This document shows positions 53,204 through 63,220 of a stretch of 64,000 nt of DNA, piece by piece. How positions within the stretch are numbered: position 1 is the stretch's first letter; each line of letters opens with the position of its first letter. The position numbers and the translations under genes were made by a program. Location: NCBI RefSeq assembly GCF_000344805.1, contig NC_020453.1, forward strand, positions 4,683,001 through 4,747,000, written 5' to 3'. The notes under the pieces were generated by a model. The model did no database searches. It was not told the DNA's origin and worked only from the letters and a program-made list of their open reading frames with translations. The DNA comes from Bradyrhizobium oligotrophicum S58. Lineage in GTDB: Bacteria > Pseudomonadota > Alphaproteobacteria > Rhizobiales > Xanthobacteraceae.

Positions 53204-53656
53204 TCATTGCCGGCGTTGCCAACGCCCCCGCTCATCGGCCTGCCAGTATGTGACCTCGAATCCGCGCGTTTTGCAATCGGTCCAGGCCGATCGCGCTGCA
53301 GCGAGTGCGTCCGTGTCGTCACCGTTGAAGACGAGCACCATGCGCTCATAGGTGTGCGAGTCGGTCGGCAGCGGCGCGTTATCCACCAGGAATCTGACGT
53401 TCGCTCCGTTCGGATTGCCCTCCTCCACCGCGAGGACGATCGGCTGATCGGCCACATCGGCCACGCGCCAGGTGGCATGCGGCAGAAACGAATCATCACG
53501 ATACGTCCACAGATGCGCATCGAGCGCATCTGCACGTTCCTCCGAGGTCGACTGCACCACCACGCGCCAACCGCGCTCGAGCGACTTCTCGAGCAGCGGC
53601 GGCAGCACGCCTTCCACGGTCATGTTCTGCAGATGATAGAACAGGACTTCGGTCAT
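53204..53656 (-). CDS. holC: DNA polymerase III chi subunit
   Basis: A 150-residue protein of the HolC family, which links the clamp loader to single-stranded DNA binding protein. VLFYHLQNMTVEGVLPPLLE, GWRVVVQSTSEERADALDAH and HLWTYRDDSFLPHATW are characteristic, as is DADPLPTDSHTYER-type DNAPLPTDSHTYERMVLVFN. It lies 15 bases after pepA, the usual pairing in this group, so they are co-transcribed. Confidence 0.9.
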   Translation of the reverse strand: MTEVLFYHLQNMTVEGVLPPLLEKSLERGWRVVVQSTSEERADALDAHLWTYRDDSFLPHATWRVADVADQPIVLAVEEGNPNGANVRFLVDNAPLPTDSHTYERMVLVFNGDDTDALAAARSAWTDCKTRGFEVTYWQADERGRWQRRQ

Positions 53657-53671
53657 CCGCCTGATCGCCCG

Positions 53672-55171
53672 TTACGCTTTCGCTTCGTAGGAATCCCACA
53701 CCAGCCTGTCGAGCAGCCGAACGCCATAACCGGATCCCCAGCTCTGGTTGATCTCCGATTTTGGCGCGCCCATCGCGGTGCCGGCGATGTCGAGATGCGC
53801 CCAGGGCGTGTCGTTGACGAAGCGCTGCAGGAACTGCGCGGCTGTGATCGAGCCGCCGTGGCGGCCGCCGGTGTTCTTCATGTCGGCGAACTGCGAATCG
53901 ACAAGCTTGTCGTATTCGGGACCGAGCGGCATGCGCCAGACCTTTTCGCCGGTCTCCTGCCCCGCCTTGAGCAGCTTGTCGGCGAGATCGTCATTGTTGG
54001 AGAACAGTCCGGCATGCTCGGTGCCGAGCGCGACCATGATCGCTCCGGTCAAGGTCGCCAGATCGATCATGAATTTGGGCTTGAACTTGGTCGCGACGTA
54101 CCAGAGCACGTCGGCGAGCACGAGGCGACCCTCCGCGTCGGTGTTGATGATCTCGATGGTCTGCCCGGACATCGACGTGACGATGTCGCCCGGGCGCTGC
54201 GCATTGCCGTCCGGCATGTTCTCGACCAGGCCGATCGCGCCGATCACGTTGACCTTGGCCTTGCGCGCCGACAGCGCGTGCATCAGGCCGACCACGCAGG
54301 CGGCGCCGCCCATGTCGCCCTTCATGTCCTCCATCGAGCCGGCCGGCTTGATCGAGATGCCACCGGTGTCGAAGCAGACGCCCTTGCCGATGAAGGCCAC
54401 CGGCTGCTCGCCCTTCTTGCCGCCATTGTAGCGCATCACGACGGTGCGGCTCGGGCGCGCCGAGCCCTGGCCGACGCCGAGCAGCGCCCCCATGCCGAGC
54501 TTCGTCATGGCGGCAACGTCGAGAATCTCGACGGTGACGCCGAGCTTGCGCAGGGCGGCGGCGCGCTTGGCGAACTCTTCCGGGTACAACACGTTCGGCG
54601 GCTCGTTCACGAGATCGCGCGCCAGAATCACGCCGTCCGTGACATGAGCGCGCGGCGCGAACGCCTTCTTGGCGGCTGCGACGTCCGCCACGGCGATCGA
54701 CAGGTTGGCGCTGACGCCACCTTCCTCGTCCTTCTTCTTGGTCTTGTAGCGGTCGAATCGATAGGCCCGCAGCCGGACACCCGCGGCCAGCGAGCTGACC
54801 TGATCCGGGCTCAGCGGCCCGGCGGGCAACTCGGCGAGCACCGTCACCGCTTCAGTCCCGGCGTTCAGCTTTCCGGCTAAAGTCCCGCCATATTTGAGGA
54901 AATCCTTGTCGTGCAGATCCTTACCCTTGCCGGTTCCGACCACGATCAAGCGCTGAATCTTGATTCCCTCAGGAGCCAGCAGATCGAGCACCGCGCCATC
55001 CTTGCCCTTGAAGCGGGCGGCGGACGCGGCGCGCTTGATCAGGTCCGAGGCTCCCCCGAGCGCCTTCTCGGTTGCGACGCCAAGCCGCAGCGTCTCATCA
55101 CAAAAGGCCACCATGATACCGCGCGGAGCGGTCGACAGCGGAACGAAGCCGACCTTGACGGTGTCGGACAT
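53672..55171 (-). CDS. pepA: Leucyl aminopeptidase (M17)
   Basis: A 499-residue cytosolic aminopeptidase with two metal ions. The M17 core shows [20 protein letters not shown] (metal Asp and Lys), [12 protein letters not shown], and [16 protein letters not shown], the family signature. The ATG at 55171 has GGAGGA about 7 bases upstream on the coding strand. The N-terminal domain (about 1-165) is of normal length. It heads the pepA-holC pair and is divergent from lptF. Confidence 0.95.
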   Translation of the reverse strand: MSDTVKVGFVPLSTAPRGIMVAFCDETLRLGVATEKALGGASDLIKRAASAARFKGKDGAVLDLLAPEGIKIQRLIVVGTGKGKDLHDKDFLKYGGTLAGKLNAGTEAVTVLAELPAGPLSPDQVSSLAAGVRLRAYRFDRYKTKKKDEEGGVSANLSIAVADVAAAKKAFAPRAHVTDGVILARDLVNEPPNVLYPEEFAKRAAALRKLGVTVEILDVAAMTKLGMGALLGVGQGSARPSRTVVMRYNGGKKGEQPVAFIGKGVCFDTGGISIKPAGSMEDMKGDMGGAACVVGLMHALSARKAKVNVIGAIGLVENMPDGNAQRPGDIVTSMSGQTIEIINTDAEGRLVLADVLWYVATKFKPKFMIDLATLTGAIMVALGTEHAGLFSNNDDLADKLLKAGQETGEKVWRMPLGPEYDKLVDSQFADMKNTGGRHGGSITAAQFLQRFVNDTPWAHLDIAGTAMGAPKSEINQSWGSGYGVRLLDRLVWDSYEAKA

Positions 55172-55508
55172 CAAGCAATCCTCCAAATTTCGACGTGAGA
55201 GCCGCCGCGACCGGCCAAAATCCGAGCGGACAGGCGGGGATGGCGGCAGTTCGGAACCCAACTTGGCAACAGTATGACCCGCCTTGGCCGGAGCTGCCAA
55301 GCCTTCCCGTGGCGAGGCAGCCACATCAGTGAAATTTTAACCGTATTTTCGTGGCGCCACGCCACAGCCATTTTGTCGACGGATCAAAGGGATGGTAAAG
55401 ATATTCACTGCACTTGGAACGTGACGGCGACGGCAGCCTGGGGGACCCGCTTCAAGGGTGGCTGCAGCGCTCGTTCCGGGACGGCTGATTGGGGATCGAG
55501 CACACACG
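55172..55508. other. Divergent promoter region pepA / lptF
   Basis: About 340 bases. It should hold the pepA promoter and the promoter of the long lptF-to-rsmA transcript. The AT-richer section is around 55330-55415. I see no clear palindrome; an envelope-stress promoter would fit the operon but was not identified. Confidence 0.4.
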
Positions 55509-56678
55509 ATGGGGTCCATCGACAGGTACATCTTTCGCACGACGCTCGCGTCGTTCGCGTTGGTGCTGGTCAGCCTCACCGGCGTGATCTGGATTACCCA
55601 GGCCTTGCGCGGCATCGACCTGATGACCAGCCAGGGCCAGACCATCCTGACCTTCCTCGGCATCACCGGGCTCGTGATTCCCTCCCTGCTGGGCGTGATC
55701 GCGCCGATCGCGCTGATGATCGCGGTCTCGCACACGCTGAACAAGCTCGCGACCGATTCGGAAATCATCGTGATGAATGCGGCCGGCATGTCGCCCTTCC
55801 GGCTGTTCGTCCCGTTCGGCTATGCCACCTGCGCCGTCGCAGTGCTGGTGACCTTGATCGCGTCCTTTTTCGCTCCCGATGGCCTGCGCCGGATCAAGCA
55901 ATGGGATGCCGAGATCACCGCCGACGTGCTCGCCAACATCCTGCAGCCCGGACGCTTCGCCCAACTCGACCAGAATCTCACCATCCGGATTCGCGAGCGC
56001 CAGCCCGGCGGCGATCTGTCGGGCATCCTGATCGACGATCGCCGCGCCCCCAAGGAGCGGGTCACGATCATCGCCGAAAAGGGCACCGTCGTGAAGAATG
56101 CCGACGGCTCCTTCCTGGTGCTCGAGGACGGCAATCTGGAGCGCTTCGAACTGGGCAAGCGCGAGCCGGCGATGGTCGCGTTCGCCCGCTACGCATTCGA
56201 CATGTCGAAATTCTCGAATCAGGGCCGCGACGTCACTCTCGGCATCCGCGAGCGCTATCTGTGGGAGCTGATGGCGCCGGCCGAGGACGATCCGATCTAC
56301 AAGCAGATTCCGGGTCAGTTCCGGCAGGAACTGCATGACCGCTTCCTCGCCCCGATCTATCCGTTTGCCTTCGCCGCCCTCACCTTCGCGTTTCTGGGCG
56401 CGCCGCGCACGACGCGGCAGAGCCGCAACTTCTCGTTCGGCAGCGCGATCCTCGCCGTGTTCGGCGTGCGCATGGCCGGCTTTGCCTGTTCGGTCATGAC
56501 GGTAAAAACGCCGATTGCGGCGCTGGTGCAGTACCTGATGCTGTTCGGCGTTCTCGGCCTCAGCATCTGGATCATCATCGGCGGCGTGGTCGTCGAGCCG
56601 CCGGCGCGGCTGATGGAAGCCATCAACCGCTCGAATGCGCGAATCGCGCGGCTGTTCAGAAGGCCGGCCACCGCATGA
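55509..56678 (+). CDS. lptF: LPS export permease LptF
   Basis: A 389-residue inner-membrane protein of the YjgP/YjgQ family. The start at 55509 gives GSIDRYIFRTTLASFALVLVS. Three N-terminal spans (about 12-35, 50-72, 95-120), a periplasmic beta-jellyroll (about 130-265), and three C-terminal spans fit LptF/G. With LptG and LptB it extracts LPS from the inner membrane and passes it to the Lpt bridge. Overlaps lptG by four bases (ATGA). Confidence 0.93.
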   Translation: MGSIDRYIFRTTLASFALVLVSLTGVIWITQALRGIDLMTSQGQTILTFLGITGLVIPSLLGVIAPIALMIAVSHTLNKLATDSEIIVMNAAGMSPFRLFVPFGYATCAVAVLVTLIASFFAPDGLRRIKQWDAEITADVLANILQPGRFAQLDQNLTIRIRERQPGGDLSGILIDDRRAPKERVTIIAEKGTVVKNADGSFLVLEDGNLERFELGKREPAMVAFARYAFDMSKFSNQGRDVTLGIRERYLWELMAPAEDDPIYKQIPGQFRQELHDRFLAPIYPFAFAALTFAFLGAPRTTRQSRNFSFGSAILAVFGVRMAGFACSVMTVKTPIAALVQYLMLFGVLGLSIWIIIGGVVVEPPARLMEAINRSNARIARLFRRPATA

Positions 56679-57772
56679 GCATGGTCACCAACACGCTTGG
56701 GCGCTACTTCGCCGGCCGCTTCCTGGTCTCGGCGGTGGGCGTGTTCGCGAGCATCTTCATCCTGCTCGTGCTCGTCGATTACATCGAGATGGTGCGCAAG
56801 ACCTCGGGCCTTGCTTCCGCATCGGCGCTGATGGTGGCGGAAACCTCGCTGTTCCGCGTGCCGCAGCTGCTCGAGAAGATGATGCCGTTCTGCGTGCTGA
56901 TCGGCGCCATGACCTGCTACCTCGCGCTGTCGCGGCGGCTCGAGCTCGTGGTGGCCCGCGCCGCCGGCGTCTCGGCCTGGCAGTTCATTGCGCCGGCGCT
57001 CGCCAGCGCGATCGTGCTCGGCCTGATGGCCACAACGCTCTACAACCCGATGTCGGCCAATCTCCGCGAGCTCTCCAAGCGCATGGAAGCCGAGCTGTTC
57101 GGCTCCGCGCCCGGCGGCGGCGTGCAGGATGCCTCAGGCTTCTGGCTCAACCAGATCAACCCCGATGGTGCGGTCATCATCAACGCCGCCCGCAGCGAGC
57201 AGCAGGGCGTGCGGCTGACCGGACTGACGCTGTTTCGTTTTGATGCAGACAAGCACTTCAAGGACCGAATCGAGGCGCGCGAGGCGACGCTCGAAGAAGG
57301 CCAATGGGTTTTCAAGTCGGTGCGCCGATTCTCCCTCGACGCCCCGCCGGTGGACGAACCGACGTTCATCTTGCCCACCACTCTAACGCCAGCGCAGGTC
57401 CGAAACAGCTTCTCCACCCCCGAAACTGTGTCGTTTTGGCAACTGCCGACCTACATCCGTTCGTCGGAGAGTTCAGGGTTCGCGACCGCGGGGTACCGGC
57501 TGCAGTATCATAAGCTGATCGCACAGCCATTTTTGCTGGCTGCGATGGTCATGCTGGCTGCGTCCGTGTCCCTCAGGTTCTTCCGTATGGGTGGCGTTCA
57601 AAAAATGGTTTTGAGTGGCGTGGGCGCCGGCTTTCTGCTCTACGTGCTGTCGAAAGTAACGGAAGATTTGAGCAAGGCTGCGTTGATGAATCCGATCGCT
57701 GCGGCGTGGCTGCCGGTGTTCGTCGGCGGCCTCACCGGTTTTATGGCTTTGCTCTACCAGGAGGACGGCTAG
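56675..57772 (+). CDS. lptG: LPS export permease LptG
   Basis: A 365-residue partner of LptF with the same plan: N-terminal spans from NTLGRYFAGRFLVSAVGVFA, a central periplasmic domain (about 125-275), and C-terminal spans ending LPVFVGGLTGFMALLYQ. It starts inside the lptF stop and its stop overlaps the lptD start, so the three are translationally coupled. Confidence 0.93.
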   Translation: MSMVTNTLGRYFAGRFLVSAVGVFASIFILLVLVDYIEMVRKTSGLASASALMVAETSLFRVPQLLEKMMPFCVLIGAMTCYLALSRRLELVVARAAGVSAWQFIAPALASAIVLGLMATTLYNPMSANLRELSKRMEAELFGSAPGGGVQDASGFWLNQINPDGAVIINAARSEQQGVRLTGLTLFRFDADKHFKDRIEAREATLEEGQWVFKSVRRFSLDAPPVDEPTFILPTTLTPAQVRNSFSTPETVSFWQLPTYIRSSESSGFATAGYRLQYHKLIAQPFLLAAMVMLAASVSLRFFRMGGVQKMVLSGVGAGFLLYVLSKVTEDLSKAALMNPIAAAWLPVFVGGLTGFMALLYQEDG

Positions 57773-60279
57773 TGTCGTTCGTTGCCGTCCGTCAGACAGC
57801 GCTCGCCGCGCTCCGGCTGCATGCCGTTGCGCGCGGTCTGCGTTCGCGCGCCCGTTGCGCCGGGTCTGCCGTACTCGCATGCGTGTTTGCGCTGACGCTC
57901 GGCCTCGTGCTCGCCGCGACCGTTGACGCGGCGTTGTCCCCTGCGGCTGCCCAGAGCTTCACCTACAATCCGCGCCCGCCCAAGCCGCCGCCGCCGCGTG
58001 TGGCCAACGACAACCAGATGCTGGTTCAGGCGACCGAGGTCGACTACGACTACAACAACTCGCGCGTGTCGGCGGTCGGCAACGTGCAGCTGTTCTACAA
58101 CGGCACGTCGGTCGAAGCCGACCGGGTGATCTACGACCAGAAGACCAAGCGCCTGCATGCGGAAGGCAACATCCGCATGACCGACGCCGACGGCAAGATC
58201 ACCTACGCCAACAGCCTCGATCTGTCGGACGATTATCGCGACGGCTTCGTCGATTCGCTGCGCGTCGAGACCGAGGATCAGACGCGGATGGCGGCGACCC
58301 GCGCCGACCGCTCGAAGGGCAATTACACCGTCTTCGAGAACGGCGTGTACACGGCCTGCGCGCCCTGTAAGGACGACCCGAAGAAGCCGCCGCTGTGGCA
58401 GGTCAAGGGTGCGCGCATCATCCACGACCAGAACGAGAAGATGCTCTATTTCGAGAACGCCCAGCTCGAATTCTTCGGCGTTCCGATGGCCTACATCCCG
58501 TATTTCTCGACGCCCGACCCGACCGTGAAGCGCAAGAGCGGCTTCCTGATGCCGGGCGTCACCCAGACCGGCGGCTACGGCTTCGGCGTCGACATCCCCT
58601 ATTACTGGGCGATCGCGCCGGATTACGACGCGACGTTCACGCCGCGCATCACCTCCAAGCAGGGCGTGCTGGTGCAGGCCGAATTCCGCCAGCGCCTGAG
58701 CAATGGCGCCTATCAGGTGCGCCTCTACGGCATCGACCAGCTCGACCCCAACGCCTTCGCCGGCCAACCGGGCAACCGCCAGTTCCGCGGCGGCGTCGAC
58801 ACCAAGGGCCAGTTCTCGATCAACGACAAGTGGGTGTTCGGCTGGGACGGCATCCTGCTGTCCGACTACATGTTCCTGTCGGATTACCGGCTTGCGCAGT
58901 ACCGCGACCCGTTCAACTCGTTCATGAGCCTGCCGACGGAAGCGATCTCGCAGCTGTATCTGACCGGCGTCGGCAGCCGCAGCTTCTTCGACATCAGGGC
59001 GATCCACTATCTGAGCTTCTCGGGCAACCAGCAGACCGTGCCGGTGGTCTATCCGGTGCTGGATTACTCGAACGTGCTGAACTACCCGGTGTTCGGCGGC
59101 GAGGTCAGCTACAAGACCAACTTCGTCAATCTGAGCCGCGAACAGGCGGTGTTCGATCCGATCACCACCCAGGCCAATACCGCCGGCCTGTGCACGACCA
59201 CATCGGCGGACCCGAACGCGCGCCTGCCCACGCAGTGCCTGCTGCGCGCCGCGCCTGGAACCTATACGCGCCTGACCGCACAGGCGGAGTGGCGGCGCTC
59301 CTTCACCGATCCGTTGGGCCAGATCTGGACGCCGTTTGCGATCCTGCGGGCGGACGCGATCAACGCCAACGTGTCGGCCCAGCCCGGCGTCGGCAACTTC
59401 CTGCCGACCGGCGACACCCAGGCGCTGCGCCTGATGCCGACCGTCGGCCTGGAATATCGCTATCCGTTCATCAACGTCCAGCCGTGGGGAACCACGACGA
59501 TCGAGCCGATCGCGCAGGTGATCATCCGGCCGAACGAGAGCTATGCCGGCCGGCTGCCGAACGAGGACGCGCAGAGCATGGTGTTCGACGCCAGCAACCT
59601 GTTCAGCGTCGACAAGTTCTCCGGCTACGACCGTGTCGAAGGCGGCGGCCGCGCCAATGTCGGCGTCCAGGCCACGACGCAGTTCGACCGCGGCGGCACC
59701 ATCAACGTGCTGTTCGGCCAGTCCTACCAGCTGTTCGGCATGAACTCGTTCGCAGTGCAGGACGCGAACAACACTGCCATCGGATCCGGCCTGGACAAGA
59801 CCGTGTCGGACTACGTGGCGCGGGTGGATTACTCGCCGAACCGGACCTACACGTTCAGCATGCGCAGCCGGTTCGACCAGCAGACCTTGAACGTCCAGCG
59901 CTTCGAGGCGGAAGCCAAGGCCAACTTCGACCGCTGGTCGATGGCGCTGACCTACGGCAATTATGCCGCGGATCCGGCGCTCGGCTACCTCGCCCGACGT
60001 GAAGGCATTCTGGGCAGCGGCTCGGTGAAGGTTGCGCCGAACTGGGTCGTGACCGGTGCAGCGCGCTGGGATCTGGCCGCCAACAAGATCAACCAGTATG
60101 TGATCGGCGCCGGCTATGTGGACGATTGTTTCGTACTGGCCGCCAACTATGTAACGTCGTATAGTTATACGGCAGGTACCACCCCACCCGTTCTGAGCCA
60201 TGCCTATATGCTCCAGATCGGACTCCGGACACTTGCCAACTCCTCGTCGACGGGAAGTGCGGCCGGGGGCCTTCAGTAG
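57772..60279 (+). CDS. lptD: LPS-assembly protein LptD
   Basis: An 835-residue outer-membrane protein. The GTG at 57772 overlaps the lptG stop and has AGGAGG 7 bases upstream. A long N-region leads to a signal peptide ending near AAAQS (about residue 62). The periplasmic OstA-type domain follows (about 80-240: VQATEVDYDYNNSRVSAVGN, VEADRVIYDQKTKRLHAEGN), then the barrel (about 240-835) with many aromatic strands (YIPYFSTPDPTVKRKSGFL). It inserts LPS into the outer leaflet. The cysteines include TACAPC and GLCTTT/TQCLL pairs. Confidence 0.94.
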   Translation: MSFVAVRQTALAALRLHAVARGLRSRARCAGSAVLACVFALTLGLVLAATVDAALSPAAAQSFTYNPRPPKPPPPRVANDNQMLVQATEVDYDYNNSRVSAVGNVQLFYNGTSVEADRVIYDQKTKRLHAEGNIRMTDADGKITYANSLDLSDDYRDGFVDSLRVETEDQTRMAATRADRSKGNYTVFENGVYTACAPCKDDPKKPPLWQVKGARIIHDQNEKMLYFENAQLEFFGVPMAYIPYFSTPDPTVKRKSGFLMPGVTQTGGYGFGVDIPYYWAIAPDYDATFTPRITSKQGVLVQAEFRQRLSNGAYQVRLYGIDQLDPNAFAGQPGNRQFRGGVDTKGQFSINDKWVFGWDGILLSDYMFLSDYRLAQYRDPFNSFMSLPTEAISQLYLTGVGSRSFFDIRAIHYLSFSGNQQTVPVVYPVLDYSNVLNYPVFGGEVSYKTNFVNLSREQAVFDPITTQANTAGLCTTTSADPNARLPTQCLLRAAPGTYTRLTAQAEWRRSFTDPLGQIWTPFAILRADAINANVSAQPGVGNFLPTGDTQALRLMPTVGLEYRYPFINVQPWGTTTIEPIAQVIIRPNESYAGRLPNEDAQSMVFDASNLFSVDKFSGYDRVEGGGRANVGVQATTQFDRGGTINVLFGQSYQLFGMNSFAVQDANNTAIGSGLDKTVSDYVARVDYSPNRTYTFSMRSRFDQQTLNVQRFEAEAKANFDRWSMALTYGNYAADPALGYLARREGILGSGSVKVAPNWVVTGAARWDLAANKINQYVIGAGYVDDCFVLAANYVTSYSYTAGTTPPVLSHAYMLQIGLRTLANSSSTGSAAGGLQ

Positions 60280-60396
60280 CGCAGCGCCAGTCTCCGACTG
60301 GTGCTCTTGGGTTCGAAGGGCCCGCGTCCTGAGCCATGCAGCAAAGGCCTGGGCGGCGTTTCCAGTTGGATTCATTGCGAACAGCGAAGCTTGGTC

Positions 60397-61335
60397 ATGA
60401 CGATCGCGTTCCTTTCTCGTCTCCGGACCCCCGCCATCTGCGCTCTCACAGCGCTGGTCTGCGGCGCCGGCATGATGTCGGCTCAGGCACAGAGCATTGT
60501 CGTCATGGTGAATGGTGATCCCATCACCGACTACGACGTCGAGCAGCGGACCAAGCTGAACTTCCTGAGCACGCGCAAGCAGCAGAGCCGCCAGGAAGTC
60601 ATCAACGAGCTGATCGACGACAAGGTGAAGATCAAGGAAGGCAAGAAGTACGGCGTCGAACCGACCTCCTCCGATGTCGACCAGTCGTTTGCCGGCATGG
60701 GTTCTCGCATGCGGCTCAACGCCGAGCAGCTGGCGAAATCGCTCGAAAGCCAGGGCGTGCGGGCGGAGACGCTCAAGTCCCGCATCAAGGCAGAGATCGT
60801 CTGGACCAGCCTGGTGCGCGGCCGCTACAAGGAACGCCTGATCGTCTCCGACAAGGACGTGGCCGCAGCCGTCGCAGCGGCCGGCGGCGATTCCGACCAG
60901 CAGGGACAGGCGTTCGAATACAAGATGCAGCCGATCGTCCTGATCGTCTCGAATTCGTCCAATCAGGGCGCCATGGAAATTCGGCAGAAGGAAGCAGAGG
61001 CCCTGCGCACGCGGGTGCAGAGCTGCGCCGACGCCAACACCGTCTTCAAGACCACGGCCAATGCCGTCATCAAGGAGATCGTGGTCAAGACCTCCGCAGA
61101 CATTCCGCCCAACCTGCGCAAGCTGCTCGACGACACCCCGATCGGCCATCTCACTCCGCCCGAAGCGACCAAGCAGGGCATCCAGATGGTCGCGCTCTGC
61201 GCGCGCACGCCGACCACGATCGACACGCCGAAGAAGCGCGAGATCAAGGAGCAGATGTACGCGAAGAAATACGAGGCCACCTCGAAGGCCTATCTGCAGG
61301 AAGTCCGCAAGGCGGCGATGATCGAATACCGCTGA
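60397..61335 (+). CDS. surA: SurA-type periplasmic chaperone
   Basis: A 312-residue exported protein. The ATG at 60397 begins a signal peptide ending near AQA (residue 31). The SurA N-domain (about 32-160) opens IVVMVNGDPITDYDVEQRTK, and is followed by a single degenerate parvulin-like domain (about 165-275) and a C-helix. Shorter than the E. coli protein, with one PPIase-like unit instead of two, common in alphaproteobacteria. It helps outer-membrane proteins such as LptD reach BAM. Stop overlaps pdxA (TGATG). Confidence 0.88.
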   Translation: MTIAFLSRLRTPAICALTALVCGAGMMSAQAQSIVVMVNGDPITDYDVEQRTKLNFLSTRKQQSRQEVINELIDDKVKIKEGKKYGVEPTSSDVDQSFAGMGSRMRLNAEQLAKSLESQGVRAETLKSRIKAEIVWTSLVRGRYKERLIVSDKDVAAAVAAAGGDSDQQGQAFEYKMQPIVLIVSNSSNQGAMEIRQKEAEALRTRVQSCADANTVFKTTANAVIKEIVVKTSADIPPNLRKLLDDTPIGHLTPPEATKQGIQMVALCARTPTTIDTPKKREIKEQMYAKKYEATSKAYLQEVRKAAMIEYR

Positions 61336-62336
61336 TGACGAAGCCCCTCGCGCTGACCCTGGGGGAGCCGGCAGGCATCGGACCCGACATCACGCTGCAG
61401 GCCTGGCTGCGCCGTACCGCGCTGGAGCTTCCGCCGTTCTACGTGCTCGGTGATCCCGCCTTTGTGGCGCACCGCGCCAAGCTGCTGGGACTGCAGATTG
61501 CCGTGGCCGAGGTGCAGCCCGAGCAGGCCGCGCACGCGTTTGCGACGGCGCTGCCGGTGGTCTCCACCGGGCACCGTGTCACCGCCCTGCCCGGTCGCCC
61601 CGATCCGACCAGCGCCGAAGCCGCCATCGGCTCGATCCGCCAGGCCGTCGCCGACGTCCAGGCCGGACGCGCCAGCGCCGTCGTGACCAACCCGATCGCC
61701 AAGGCCGTCCTCTACCGCGCCGGCTTCTCGCATCCCGGCCATACCGAATTTCTCGCCGAGCTCGCCGCCGAAGGCGGAGCGACGCCGCAGCCGGTCATGA
61801 TGCTGTGGTCGCCCGTCCTCGCCGTGGTGCCCGTGACCATCCACGTCGCGTTGCGCGACGCGATCGAGCAGCTGACGAGTCCGCTGATTACGTCGACCAC
61901 CCGCATCGTCGCGGCGAGCCTGCGTCGCTATTTCGGCGTGGCGCGGCCGCGCATCGCCATGTCGGGACTCAATCCGCATGCGGGCGAGGACGGCACGCTC
62001 GGCGGCGAGGAGGACACGATCATCGCGCCGGCAATCGCGACCTTGCGCAACGCCGGCCTCGACGTGAAGGGACCGCTGCCGGCGGACACGATGTTTCATG
62101 AAGCCGCGCGCCAGACCTATGACTGCGCCATCTGCATGTACCACGACCAGGCGCTGATCCCGATCAAGACGCTGGCGTTCGACGAGGGCGTCAACGTGAC
62201 GCTCGGCCTGCCCTTCATCCGCACCTCGCCCGACCACGGCACGGCCTTCGACATCGCCGGCAAGGGCAGCGCGAATCCGGCGAGCCTGATCGCGGCGCTC
62301 CAGCTTGCCGCGCGCATGGCCAGCCGGTCGTCATGA
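61335..62336 (+). CDS. pdxA: 4-hydroxythreonine-4-phosphate dehydrogenase
   Basis: A 333-residue NAD-dependent enzyme of the DXP-dependent vitamin B6 pathway. [17 protein letters not shown] at the start, [14 protein letters not shown] with metal His, [20 protein letters not shown] and [15 protein letters not shown] with the further metal His are all present. It begins in the surA stop and ends in the rsmA start, as is widespread in proteobacteria. Confidence 0.96.
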   Translation: MTKPLALTLGEPAGIGPDITLQAWLRRTALELPPFYVLGDPAFVAHRAKLLGLQIAVAEVQPEQAAHAFATALPVVSTGHRVTALPGRPDPTSAEAAIGSIRQAVADVQAGRASAVVTNPIAKAVLYRAGFSHPGHTEFLAELAAEGGATPQPVMMLWSPVLAVVPVTIHVALRDAIEQLTSPLITSTTRIVAASLRRYFGVARPRIAMSGLNPHAGEDGTLGGEEDTIIAPAIATLRNAGLDVKGPLPADTMFHEAARQTYDCAICMYHDQALIPIKTLAFDEGVNVTLGLPFIRTSPDHGTAFDIAGKGSANPASLIAALQLAARMASRSS

Positions 62337-63193
62337 GCGCGATCGACGACCTCCCGCCGCTGCGCGAGGTCATTCGCGAACATCAGCTGTCGGCGCGCAA
62401 GGCGCTCGGTCAGAACTTCCTGCTCGATCTCAATCTCACCGCCCGTATCACGCGAGCCGCAGGCCCCCTCGAGGACGCCACCGTGGTGGAGATCGGCCCG
62501 GGTCCGGGCGGCCTGACGCGCGCCCTGCTCGCGCTCGGCGCCCGCCACGTCATCGCGGTCGAGCACGACGAGCGCGCGATCCCCGCGCTGCAGGCCATCG
62601 CCCACCGCTATCCCGGACGGCTCGAGATCGTCTGCACCGACGCCCGCACCTTCGATGTCAGACCCTATCTCGGCGCCGGCAAAGCGAAGATCGTCGCCAA
62701 CCTGCCCTACAACATCGCGACCCACCTGCTGGTCGGCTGGCTCTCGGCCGAGCCGTGGCCACCCTGGTACGACATGATGGTGCTGATGTTCCAGCGCGAG
62801 GTCGCCGAACGTATCGTCGCGCGCGAGAACGAGGAGGCCTATGGCCGGCTCGGCGTGCTCGCCAACTGGCGCTGCGAGACCAAGATCCTGTTCGACATCT
62901 CGCCTTCGGCCTTCGTGCCGCCGCCGAAGGTCACGTCGTCGGTGGTGCGGCTGGTGCCGCGCGCCGCGCCCGAGCCGTGCGACCGGCGCGCGCTCGAGCA
63001 GGTCGCCGCGGCCGCCTTCGGCCAGCGCCGCAAGATGCTGCGGCAGAGCCTGAAGTCGCTGCCGGCCGATCCCGCGCGTCTGGCTGCCGCGGCCGGGGTC
63101 GATTCCACCCGCCGCGCCGAGACCATCCCGGTGTCGGGCTTTGTTGCCATGGCCCGTGAATTGACCAATAGTCGTAGCGAAGCCCAATCCTAA
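62333..63193 (+). CDS. rsmA: 16S rRNA dimethyladenosine transferase
   Basis: A 286-residue KsgA/RsmA methyltransferase that dimethylates two adjacent adenines in helix 45 of 16S r[20 protein letters not shown], the SAM motif [16 protein letters not shown] and the catalytic [11 protein letters not shown] are intact. The ATG at 62333 overlaps the pdxA stop (ATGA type). C-terminal helical domain present. Last of the lptF-lptG-lptD-surA-pdxA-rsmA overlapping run. Confidence 0.96.
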   Translation: MSAIDDLPPLREVIREHQLSARKALGQNFLLDLNLTARITRAAGPLEDATVVEIGPGPGGLTRALLALGARHVIAVEHDERAIPALQAIAHRYPGRLEIVCTDARTFDVRPYLGAGKAKIVANLPYNIATHLLVGWLSAEPWPPWYDMMVLMFQREVAERIVARENEEAYGRLGVLANWRCETKILFDISPSAFVPPPKVTSSVVRLVPRAAPEPCDRRALEQVAAAAFGQRRKMLRQSLKSLPADPARLAAAAGVDSTRRAETIPVSGFVAMARELTNSRSEAQS

Positions 63194-63220
63194 TCAACAA
63201 GCATTTCAGGGAGATTCATC

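Noticed and set aside
57769..61149. A 1126-codon open frame on the minus strand
   Set aside because: It is the antisense of lptD and surA, which have clear families; its sequence is Arg/His/Gly/Val-rich with no fold, the usual shadow in GC-rich DNA.
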